This document shows, piece after piece, positions 1 to 4,681 of a stretch of DNA of 5,615 nt. How positions within the stretch are numbered: the stretch's first letter is position 1; each line of letters begins with the position of its first letter. Source of the stretch: CAYSCW01 sp964429795 (GTDB lineage: Bacteria > Acidobacteriota > Aminicenantia > Aminicenantales > Aminicenantaceae); the NCBI GenBank assembly GCA_964429795.1, contig CAYSCW010000074.1, positions 1-5,615 of the forward strand, given 5' to 3'. Under the pieces are notes generated by a model. That model saw nothing but the letters and a program-made list of their open reading frames with translations, was not told where the DNA came from and ran no database searches. Made by a program: the position numbers and the translations under genes.

Positions 1-36
1 CAGGATAATATCACCTCTTCTGTATCCTGTGTGCAT
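1..36 (-). CDS. mazF: MazF/PemK-like toxin, N-terminal 12 codons (runs off the left edge)
   Basis: Reading leftwards from an ATG at 36-34, the window encodes MHTGYRRGDIIL before it ends. The stretch Y-R-R-G-D-I-I-L is the characteristic first beta strand of MazF/PemK endoribonucleases, whose family opening is RRGDI(I/V)LV followed by a PFPF-type segment. The ATG shares one base with the TAA stop of the upstream antitoxin (TAATG), the tight translational coupling usual for toxin-antitoxin pairs. By family knowledge the product would be a sequence-specific mRNA interferase of about 110 residues, held inactive by the antitoxin. Only the N-terminus is visible, so intactness and catalytic residues cannot be judged. 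Confidence 0.75.
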   Translation of the reverse strand, partial: MHTGYRRGDIIL

Positions 37-284
37 TAGATGTTTTCACCATCAACGAATTTAAATTCTTCACAGGTTGCCCGATCGAGGTCTGCGTTGG
101 CTAGATAACCCTCTTCCAATTCTTTCTCAAGTCTTTCTTTTTCTATTCTTTTCAACTTCTCGTTAATTGCATCTCTAACGAAGTTACTAAAATCAGCACC
201 TAATTTTTTATTTTCTGTTTCAAACCGAGATATGAGATCGATTGGGAATATGATGTTTTTTCTTATGGTCTTATTCACTTTCAT
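36..284 (-). CDS. MazE-like ribbon-helix-helix antitoxin
   Basis: This small charged protein (82 residues from the preferred start) looks like the antitoxin of a MazEF-type pair. Residues 1-46 fit a ribbon-helix-helix DNA-binding domain: a basic beta strand (KVNKTIRKNIIFP), a helix, then ADFSNFVRDAINEKL. A charged helix (about 43-58) leads to an acidic tail, EEGYLANADLDRATCEEFKFVDGENI in short pieces, with the EGY-AxAxLD-EEF-VDxEN pattern that antitoxins of this group use to bind the toxin. Two adjacent ATGs exist at 287 and 284. The AGGAG at 295-291 lies 3 bases from the first and 6 from the second, so I chose 284. The next gene starts on the stop codon and begins like MazF. The product probably binds the palindrome just upstream and represses its own operon. 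The family call rests on motif recognition; the role is inferred from pairing. Confidence 0.8.
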   Translation of the reverse strand: MKVNKTIRKNIIFPIDLISRFETENKKLGADFSNFVRDAINEKLKRIEKERLEKELEEGYLANADLDRATCEEFKFVDGENI

Positions 285-304
285 CATTATCTCCTAAGCA
301 CGTT

Positions 305-331
305 TTAATGTATCTATTAAACATACATTAA
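305..331. repeat. 9-bp inverted repeat, probable operator of the mazEF-like operon
   Basis: Perfect arms TTAATGTAT (305-313) and ATACATTAA (323-331) are separated by 9 bases. A third, near-identical half site ATACATTTA lies at 336-344, in direct orientation to the right arm and 13 bases from it. The repeat lies between the -10 element and the antitoxin start, touching the -10 at 331, where a bound repressor would block initiation. Ribbon-helix-helix antitoxins usually bind such palindromes together with their toxin; that this one does is inferred. Confidence 0.6.
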
Positions 332-359
332 TGATATACATTTATATATATATTGTCAA
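331..359 (-). promoter_or_regulatory. Near-consensus sigma-70-type promoter for the mazEF-like operon
   Basis: On the minus strand, TTGACA (359-354, perfect -35) is followed after exactly 17 bases by TATCAT (336-331, 5 of 6 matches to the -10). The spacer is almost pure A/T. Initiation is expected near 324, giving a leader of about 40 bases with AGGAG at 295-291. A strong promoter overlapped by a palindrome suits an autoregulated toxin-antitoxin operon. Confidence 0.75.
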
Positions 360-375
360 GACCCTTTTTTTGCAT

Positions 376-423
376 AAAAACAAAAAATACGTCCGTCATG
401 GTTGGATATCATGTTCGTCGTAT
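376..423 (-). terminator. Weak candidate terminator after the hydrolase gene
   Basis: On the minus strand ATACG (423-419) can pair with CGTAT (391-387), with an inner CATG/CATG pairing and a poorly matched middle. T-rich TTTTTTGTTTTT follows at about 387-376. It lies 110-160 bases past the hydrolase stop and just before the mazEF-like promoter, a sensible place for a terminator. The stem is imperfect, so the call is tentative. Confidence 0.25.
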
Positions 424-534
424 CCGTACTTTTTTAAAACGAAGGGATCGCACAATATTTCTCAGCAACATATTCGGCAAGTTTCTCTATGGATCTTTTT
501 CTGAGCTATGGAATTTTTTGATGATCTTTGATTA

Positions 535-1428
535 TTATTTTTTCTTTTTTGCAGAGACGGCTTGTATCCACTCGATTATCACATTCGCCAATTCTGTCCT
601 GACATCGCTAAATGCATGATTATCCTGGAATGCTAAGATTTTAACATCCTGGGCATTCGCTTTTTTAAAAGCGCGGTACAATGGTAAGACATTATTTTCA
701 ATACTGCCTAAATCATCATCCCATCCCCCAATGAGCAAAATGTCTTTTTGAGCAAGCAATGGTGCACATTTCCTCAGGTAGAGAGTAGGTTCCAGTTTTG
801 CTAATCCTTTTTCTGCAACTTCTTTTGGCAAGGCTCCTTCTGCAAATCTTACCGGTCCTGTTGGTGCTTTGAGGTGCTCAAACATATTGTCTAACATCTT
901 TGCAAACTCTGGATTACGGAGATACTCACTAATAATTTCACCATGGTCGCCTCCAGCAATAGAAAAAACAGCTGATATTTCTGGATGGTTGGCAGCGTAG
1001 GTCATGGCCATCCCACCGCCGTAACTGTATCCGCCTAAGTAAATATTTGTGGTGTCGATCTTGAATTTTGCTATGTTTTCTGATCGATGAATAAATTCAT
1101 AAGCGGCGTGAATATCCTGCTGAGTATTTTCAAAACTGAGTTGCCCCTCGCTTTTGTAAACACCGGCATAATTGAACATTAATGCATTGATACCTGCTTT
1201 GGAAAGTCTCTGCCCCAGACCCAAAACATCCACTTCATTCCCAGGTAAACCTGGTAACAAGATGACAGTTGTAAAAGGGCCCTCTCCTTGCGCAGCATAG
1301 AACTTTCCTCGTAAAAGTACACCTTGCCGGTCGATGGAAATATCAATCTGTGCGGATGCGTGACTATGGACAAGCAAAAAAAACAGTAATAAATACAAAA
1401 AGCCTTTAAGCCAATTTGATAATTTCAT
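535..1428 (-). CDS. Secreted alpha/beta hydrolase (dienelactone hydrolase/S9-like fold)
   Basis: The 297-residue product has an N-terminal signal peptide: basic MKLSNWLKG, a Leu/Phe-rich core at about 9-20, and a probable signal peptidase I cut after ASA at 24-26. It should therefore act in the periplasm or outside the cell. The mature part is an alpha/beta hydrolase. An oxyanion-type strand and loop TTVILLPGLPGN spans 53-64, and the nucleophile elbow GYSYG at 133-137 has Ser135. The likely acid lies in GGWDDD (Asp237-239) and the catalytic His271 in DNHAFSD. All triad members are present. The substrate is unknown: an esterase or acylpeptidase-like activity is a family guess. The start ATG is 11 bases from AGGAG (1444-1440). 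An in-frame GTG at 1518 would add 30 residues but lacks a ribosome site and would bury the signal peptide. The gene ends in SAKKKK from an A-rich run and two tandem TAA stops. No neighbour is clearly linked to it. Confidence 0.85.
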   Translation of the reverse strand: MKLSNWLKGFLYLLLFFLLVHSHASAQIDISIDRQGVLLRGKFYAAQGEGPFTTVILLPGLPGNEVDVLGLGQRLSKAGINALMFNYAGVYKSEGQLSFENTQQDIHAAYEFIHRSENIAKFKIDTTNIYLGGYSYGGGMAMTYAANHPEISAVFSIAGGDHGEIISEYLRNPEFAKMLDNMFEHLKAPTGPVRFAEGALPKEVAEKGLAKLEPTLYLRKCAPLLAQKDILLIGGWDDDLGSIENNVLPLYRAFKKANAQDVKILAFQDNHAFSDVRTELANVIIEWIQAVSAKKKK

Positions 1429-1695
1429 TATATTATTTTCTCCTTTTTTTATTGAAGTTTTGATTCTAATTGAATCTCCACAATCCTTGCTGCCAGCGCA
1501 GCAAAATAAACATATCACAGCAAAATTATAGCGGTCAACATGAATTGCCTCTCTGCTCAGCAGCTATGAGAAGTTCCTGTCGCCTCTCCCCTACTCCTCA
1601 TATTCAACAGGTTCCTTTTCCTTCCACCCTTTCCGATTCAACATTGCCTGGAAATTTCGGTAATAGAAGTTTCCCTTTCGTGAGGTAGAAAAATA
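1429..1695. other. Intergenic region between the hydrolase and the Phd/RelE operon
   Basis: These 267 bases separate two divergently read units. I see the AGGAG of the hydrolase (1440-1444), a possible minus-strand promoter (1509-1538), and a pyrimidine-rich stretch at about 1550-1680 with no ribosome site or credible ORF. Nothing supports a gene here. Confidence 0.5.
1509..1538 (-). promoter_or_regulatory. Possible promoter of the secreted hydrolase
   Basis: On the minus strand TTGACC (1538-1533, 5 of 6) is followed after 18 bases by TATGTT (1514-1509, 4 of 6). This would give a leader of roughly 75 bases before the ATG at 1428. A perfect TATAAT (1530-1525) also lies here but has no good -35 partner. 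Moderate support only. Confidence 0.35.
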
Positions 1696-1724
1696 TTGAC
1701 AAATGGCTTGATTCTTTCTATAAG
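1696..1724 (+). promoter_or_regulatory. Near-consensus promoter of the Phd/RelE operon
   Basis: Perfect -35 TTGACA (1696-1701), a 17-base spacer, and -10 TATAAG (1719-1724, 5 of 6). Initiation is expected near 1731, inside the palindrome that follows, and the leader of about 26 bases carries AGGAG. The promoter is strong and directly overlapped by an operator-like palindrome, which indicates tight self-repression. Confidence 0.8.
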
Positions 1725-1745
1725 GCTATTATAATAGCTATATAG
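1718..1745. repeat. 28-bp imperfect palindrome, probable operator of the Phd/RelE operon
   Basis: The core GCTATTATAATAGC (1725-1738) is a perfect 14-bp palindrome. It is flanked symmetrically, after two mismatched pairs, by CTATA (1718-1722) and TATAG (1741-1745), so 24 of 28 bases are symmetric. It covers the -10 element and start point and reaches the ribosome site. Phd/YefM antitoxins bind such dyads with their toxin as co-repressor; binding here is inferred. Confidence 0.7.
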
Positions 1746-1756
1746 GAGAAGACATT

Positions 1757-2014
1757 ATGAAAGTTGCAAATACGGTTGATCTGAAAAATAAAACAAACAA
1801 ACTTCTGGCTGAGGTGATGAAAGGGAATCCTCTGATCATCACATACAGGGGAAAGCCTGCCGCTTCTATACTTCCCCTCACAGAAGACGACCTCGAAGAC
1901 TTTATCATCGAGCATAGCCCTTCTATACGAAAAAAAATCAAAAAGGCTGAAGATGATATCAAAAAAGGAAGAATCGTATCTCTAGATGAGTATCTTTCCC
2001 GGTCAGAAAGATAA
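1757..2014 (+). CDS. Phd/YefM-family antitoxin
   Basis: The 85-residue product has the layout of Phd/YefM antitoxins. The N-terminal DNA-binding dimer domain MKVANTVDLKNKTNKLLAEVMKGN is followed by the hallmark strand pair PLIITYRGKPAASILPL (25-41). The charged, presumably disordered C-terminus (42-85, with RKKIKKAEDDIKKGRIVSLDEYL) would wrap and neutralise the toxin. The ATG is preceded by AGGAG (1744-1748) at 8 bases. It is the first gene of a two-gene operon, with the RelE-like toxin beginning 2 bases after its stop. The strong promoter and the palindrome over it indicate autoregulation. Family assignment is confident; which named subfamily it belongs to is not. Confidence 0.9.
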   Translation: MKVANTVDLKNKTNKLLAEVMKGNPLIITYRGKPAASILPLTEDDLEDFIIEHSPSIRKKIKKAEDDIKKGRIVSLDEYLSRSER

Positions 2015-2016
2015 AA

Positions 2017-2310
2017 TTGAGTAAATTCAACATTCAGCTCACCTACTCGGCCGTTGAGGATCTGGATTGTATACCTGAAGCCCTACGGAAAAAAATTATC
2101 ACTTCCATCAAAAAACTCTCTTCCAATCCTTTTTCTTCCAGTTCAAATATCAAGAAGCTAAAAGGATTCAAACCGCCGCTCTACAGGATTCGGTCGGGAG
2201 ATTTTAGAGTCCTCTACAGGGTACATGATAAAACCATTATTATAATGCGGGTAATCGATAGAAAAGACCTCGATAGAATCATCAAAAGGCTGAAGATGTC
2301 GAAGTCCTAG
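2017..2310 (+). CDS. RelE/ParE-superfamily toxin
   Basis: The 97-residue product matches the RelE fold. It opens with a strand (SKFNIQLTYSAVEDLDCIP), then a helical hairpin (about 20-37). The basic KKLKG (46-50) and the family core PPLYRIRSGDFRVLYRV (53-69) follow, with a final strand and tail IIIMRVIDRKDLDRI (75-89). By family knowledge such proteins cut mRNA on the ribosome; gyrase-poisoning ParE proteins share the fold. Basic residues Lys47, Lys49, Arg57, Arg64 and Arg78 are candidates for RNA contact. The place after RKDL, often Tyr in RelE relatives (HRKDVY), is Asp86. The start is an unusual TTG, two bases after the antitoxin stop and without a clear Shine-Dalgarno site. Translation is therefore probably coupled and kept low, which would keep antitoxin in excess. 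Confidence 0.87.
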   Translation: MSKFNIQLTYSAVEDLDCIPEALRKKIITSIKKLSSNPFSSSSNIKKLKGFKPPLYRIRSGDFRVLYRVHDKTIIIMRVIDRKDLDRIIKRLKMSKS

Positions 2311-2336
2311 GCCTTGAAATCCCATAGAGAAAATCA

Positions 2337-2366
2337 TTGAAGAAAATAAATTAAATGCATTATGAT
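2337..2366 (+). promoter_or_regulatory. Candidate promoter of the ABC exporter operon
   Basis: TTGAAG (2337-2342, 4 of 6) and TATGAT (2361-2366, 5 of 6) are 18 bases apart in the 63-base gap after the toxin gene. Initiation about 7 bases past the -10 would fall at 2373-2374, on the ATG itself. The transcript would then be almost leaderless, consistent with the lack of a good ribosome site (only TGGGA close by). Confidence 0.4.
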
Positions 2367-2373
2367 GGGATGA

Positions 2374-3273
2374 ATGAACGTCATCGAAACCCAAAGCCTC
2401 ACGAAATACTACGGAAAAGACAGAGGAATAATCGACCTTAGCCTGAAAATCGAAGAGGAAGAGATCTTCGGATTTATCGGGCCGAATGGGGCCGGCAAAT
2501 CCACAACAATCCGAACCTTACTCGGACTGATTTTTCCCACCTCAGGAAGCGGCAGGATCTTCGGCATGGATATTGTCAAACAGACAAAGGAGATCAAAAA
2601 ACATGTCGGGTATATGCCTTCAGAAGTTAATTATTATGAAAAGATGGATGTATACGAACTTCTCGGATATTCGGCAAACTTTTACGGCACAGACTGCGAA
2701 TCAAGGATAAAAGAACTGGCAGAAGTTTTTGCCCTGGACCTGAGCAGGAAAATTGTCGACCTCTCCCGGGGGAATCGGAAGAAAATCTCGATTCTACAGA
2801 GTCTCATCCACCAGCCGCGATTATTGATTCTGGATGAGCCAACCAGCGGTCTGGACCCTTTGATGCAGGCAAAATTCTTTGACATCTTAAAGGAAGAAAA
2901 CAGCAGGGGCACAACCATTTTCCTCTCTTCTCATACCCTGAGCGAAGTCCAAAAAATGTGCCGGAGAGTAGGAATAATCAAGGAAGGAAAGATCATCGCA
3001 GTGGAAGATATCGAGAGCCTCAGGAAAAAACAGCTCCGTAAAATTCAGATCGAGTTTGCCCATCCCGTGGAGAGCAACGAAATCAAATGCATCGGCGCGA
3101 CAGCTTCTCAGGCCGATAGAAACATCCTGATTTTCATGTTTTCGGGAAAAATGAATGACCTTCTCCAAGCTTTAACCGGAAAGGATGTTAAGGACCTGAT
3201 CATAGAAGAACCATCTCTCGAAGAAATCTTCATGCACTATTATTCGGAAGAAGAGCATAACGAGAAAGCCTGA
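2374..3273 (+). CDS. ABC transporter ATP-binding protein (ABC-2/BcrA-type exporter)
   Basis: This 299-residue cytoplasmic ATPase energises the membrane protein encoded next. All nucleotide-binding motifs are present: Walker A GPNGAGKST (36-44), the Q-loop region GYMPSEV (79-85), signature LSRGNRKK (130-137), Walker B LLILDEP (150-156), D-loop SGLD (158-161) and the switch histidine in SSH (His187). The signature with GNRKK rather than GGMKQR, and the GY-MP-xEV Q-loop, are typical of the drug or bacteriocin exporter group (BcrA/CcmA-like) paired with ABC-2 permeases. The C-terminal end EEPSLEEIFMHYY is the usual tail of this group. The next gene starts 2 bases after the stop, so the two are surely co-translated. 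Substrate is unknown: antibiotics, lipids and polysaccharide are all possible. The start ATG at 2374 has only weak TGGGA upstream. Confidence 0.93.
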   Translation: MNVIETQSLTKYYGKDRGIIDLSLKIEEEEIFGFIGPNGAGKSTTIRTLLGLIFPTSGSGRIFGMDIVKQTKEIKKHVGYMPSEVNYYEKMDVYELLGYSANFYGTDCESRIKELAEVFALDLSRKIVDLSRGNRKKISILQSLIHQPRLLILDEPTSGLDPLMQAKFFDILKEENSRGTTIFLSSHTLSEVQKMCRRVGIIKEGKIIAVEDIESLRKKQLRKIQIEFAHPVESNEIKCIGATASQADRNILIFMFSGKMNDLLQALTGKDVKDLIIEEPSLEEIFMHYYSEEEHNEKA

Positions 3274-3275
3274 AG

Positions 3276-4100
3276 ATGAAGACAACCACAAACATATACT
3301 TTAAAGAATTGAAACGCTACCGGAACTCTTTCATTGCCTGGAGTATATCCATCAGTCTTCTGATATTGATGGAGACGGCTTTCTACCGTTTCTTCATGAA
3401 AGGGGATATCCTGAAGCTAATGAAAGGCTTTCTTGAGAATCCGATCATGAAGAACATGGTAAGGGCCTTTGGAACGAATGTGGATATGTTGACCAATGTG
3501 TTGGGGTATTATGCAACCCGCAATGCGATTTATATCATACTCCTGGGCACATTTTTTTCGATAATGCTTGCCGGCAAGATTCTAGCCCTGGAAGAACGCG
3601 AAAAAACTGCTGAATTTCTTCTAACCAAACCTGTAACAAGGTTGGAGATTGTCTGGAGCAAATTGGCCGCATTCCTCACTTACCTGCTGCTTCTGAATGT
3701 TATTATCCTGTCCATCGGATTCATAGGCCTGGAAATCTTTAAAGGGGATAGTGATTATCGCCCGGTGGCCTTTCTTATCTACTCGTTTTACTCCTTCCTT
3801 CTGATGTTGACTTTTGGGGCTATCGGTCTTTTCCTTTCCTTGTTGATAAAAAGAGGCCGCTCGATTACCAATATGTTGATCGGCGTCGTATTCGGGGGAT
3901 TCTTTATTGACGTCTTATCAAAAGTTACGGTTTCGACAGATAAATTCGGATATTTGAGCCCTTTTAAATTTGTCGATGCCGGAGTTCTTCGTCCTGACTA
4001 CAGCCTGGAATGGTGGCGTGTGCTTTATTTCCTGGGACTATCCCTCGTGCTTATTACCCTCACGTTTGTCATTTATAAAAAGAAGGATATCCTGATATAG
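3276..4100 (+). CDS. ABC-2 type transporter permease
   Basis: This 274-residue membrane protein has about six hydrophobic segments, at roughly 19-37, 82-103, 129-153, 162-191, 198-215 and 247-267. A cytoplasmic motif, LALEEREKTAEFLLTKPVTRLEIVWSK in short pieces at about 103-129, follows the second segment. This E-E-R-x-x-x-T-x-E-x-L-L-T-x-P-V-x-R pattern is the signature of the ABC-2 permeases that pair with BcrA-like ATPases, and is thought to contact the ATPase. The protein ends with a basic tail KKKDILI. The gene follows the ATPase by 2 bases and presumably forms a homodimeric pore with two copies of it. No third component is seen. The ribosome site is weak (GAGAAAG at 3262-3268), so translation probably depends on coupling. 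Substrate cannot be told from sequence. Confidence 0.9.
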   Translation: MKTTTNIYFKELKRYRNSFIAWSISISLLILMETAFYRFFMKGDILKLMKGFLENPIMKNMVRAFGTNVDMLTNVLGYYATRNAIYIILLGTFFSIMLAGKILALEEREKTAEFLLTKPVTRLEIVWSKLAAFLTYLLLLNVIILSIGFIGLEIFKGDSDYRPVAFLIYSFYSFLLMLTFGAIGLFLSLLIKRGRSITNMLIGVVFGGFFIDVLSKVTVSTDKFGYLSPFKFVDAGVLRPDYSLEWWRVLYFLGLSLVLITLTFVIYKKKDILI

Positions 4101-4104
4101 CCAA

Positions 4105-4122
4105 AAGCAAGGCAACCTGCTT
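4105..4122. terminator. Small hairpin after the permease gene, possibly a terminator
   Basis: AAGC-AGG (4105-4112, with one bulged A at 4109) pairs with CCT-GCTT (4116-4122) around a CAA loop, a 7-bp stem starting 5 bases after the permease stop. No T-run follows on the plus strand. On the minus strand it is followed by TTTTGG, so it could instead end transcripts of the convergent HicB-like gene. Confidence 0.3.
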
Positions 4123-4175
4123 AGGAATAGGGGAAGCCATTGTTCAGGATTAGTGCGGAAACTAAATTTTAATAT

Positions 4176-4433
4176 TTATTTTTTCGTTTTTTTACTTCTA
4201 TACTTCTTTTTGTTCCCTTCAATTTTATGTGTTGGTTGAGAGGAGTTTATAAAACCAGAAATTCTTTTGGAGTTTGCTACTTTAATCAAATTCTGTATTG
4301 CCTCAATCTTATTCATCAGTTTTTTTTCTATGTGTCTTTCTGACAGAAGAGTGACAATGTATGTATTGAGGGAAATACCTTCGTCCTCTGCCCCATTGGA
4401 AAGCACTGCATGAAGGCTTTTGGACATTCTCAA
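4176..4433 (-). CDS. HicB-like C-terminal (ribbon-helix-helix) fragment, probably truncated
   Basis: Residues 1-36 of this 85-residue frame (LRMSKSLHAVLSNGAEDEG, then ISLNTYIVTLLSERH) match the C-terminal DNA-binding part of HicB-family antitoxins, whose pattern is (F)RLRMPKSLHxxLxxxAxxEGxSLNxYIxxLLSE. A helical basic tail follows, ending KKKYRSKKTKK. The frame opens at TTG (4433; an ATG lies at 4427), neither with a ribosome site. Just upstream the same frame reads I-F-R, continuing the family pattern, but then meets TAA (4445-4443) and TAG (4451-4449). Full HicB proteins carry an N-terminal domain of about 60-80 residues here; none of the three frames shows it, and no HicA toxin is visible. 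I read it as the remnant of a third toxin-antitoxin locus. A free-standing short DNA-binding protein remains possible. Confidence 0.55.
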   Translation of the reverse strand: MRMSKSLHAVLSNGAEDEGISLNTYIVTLLSERHIEKKLMNKIEAIQNLIKVANSKRISGFINSSQPTHKIEGNKKKYRSKKTKK

Positions 4434-4460
4434 TCGGAATATTTAATACTATTCGAATAC

Positions 4461-4496
4461 GGACATAAATTGTTCAAGAATGGACACCTTTTGTTC
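4461..4496. promoter_or_regulatory. Two tandem GGACA-N5-TGTTC dyads, candidate activator (enhancer) sites
   Basis: GGACA-TAAAT-TGTTC (4461-4475) and GGACA-CCTTT-TGTTC (4482-4496) are the same imperfect dyad repeated with a 21-base period, two helical turns, so both face the same side of the DNA. They lie 35-70 bases upstream of the sigma-54 -24 element. A lone TGGACA half is at 4421-4426. Sigma-54 activators with Fis-type DNA-binding domains use such tandem dyads; the assignment is inferred. Confidence 0.55.
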
Positions 4497-4528
4497 TATA
4501 AAAGCGAGAAAAACTCCAAGAGAAAGGA

Positions 4529-4545
4529 TTGGCATATTTTTTGCA
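4529..4545 (+). promoter_or_regulatory. Sigma-54 (RpoN) promoter of the FtsX-like permease gene
   Basis: TTGGCATATTTTTTGCA has the GG (4531-4532) and GC (4543-4544) exactly 10 bases apart. It matches 11 of the 13 fixed positions of the YTGGCACG-N4-TTGCW consensus, including all of TTGGCA and TTGCA. Initiation is expected near 4556, giving a leader of about 125 bases before the ATG at 4682. Expression would need an ATP-driven activator protein, consistent with the tandem dyads just upstream. Confidence 0.7.
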
Positions 4546-4555
4546 GATTATATGA

Positions 4556-4681
4556 TCGAATTGTTCGCCAATACATGAGAGATAATTTGAGGGCCATTTT
4601 GGCAGTTAAGGAAGAGATCATTTTAAGTGCGTTACTGATGTTGGAGAGGAGCTTTAGCGAATTGTGTCATGGAGGTTCAAT
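4556..4681 (+). other. Predicted 5' leader of the FtsX-like permease mRNA
   Basis: This is the stretch between the predicted sigma-54 start point and the ATG. It ends in a strong ribosome site GGAGG (4671-4675), 6 bases from the start codon. The only ORF inside (ATG at 4575, 38 codons, stopping at 4691 across the gene start) has no ribosome site and no recognised sequence, so I do not call it a gene. A short GCCA-TTT-TGGC hairpin is present; no known riboswitch is recognised. Confidence 0.35.

Noticed and set aside
353..619. 88-codon plus-strand frame
   Set aside because: It overlaps the mazEF-like promoter and the 3' end of the hydrolase on the other strand; its sequence is rich in Phe from T-runs and has no ribosome site.
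1429..1518. Upstream extension of the hydrolase to the GTG at 1518
   Set aside because: It would place 30 residues before a clear signal peptide, and AGGAG sits just before the internal ATG at 1428.
1525..1530. Perfect TATAAT on the minus strand upstream of the hydrolase
   Set aside because: No -35-like sequence lies at 16-18 bases; the nearby TTGACC is only 2 bases away. It may be chance in an A/T-rich stretch.
1470..1688. 72-codon plus-strand frame in the hydrolase/Phd gap
   Set aside because: No ribosome site, no familiar motif, low-complexity Ser/Pro-rich reading of a pyrimidine-rich stretch.
2286..2315. AAGGC/GCCTT inverted repeat at the end of the RelE-like gene
   Set aside because: The stem is only 5 bp with a 20-base loop and no T-run follows, so it is not a convincing terminator.
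4450..4459. Palindrome TATTCGAATA upstream of the activator dyads
   Set aside because: A 10-bp A/T-rich palindrome without a second copy or clear position relative to a promoter; weaker than the repeated GGACA-N5-TGTTC.
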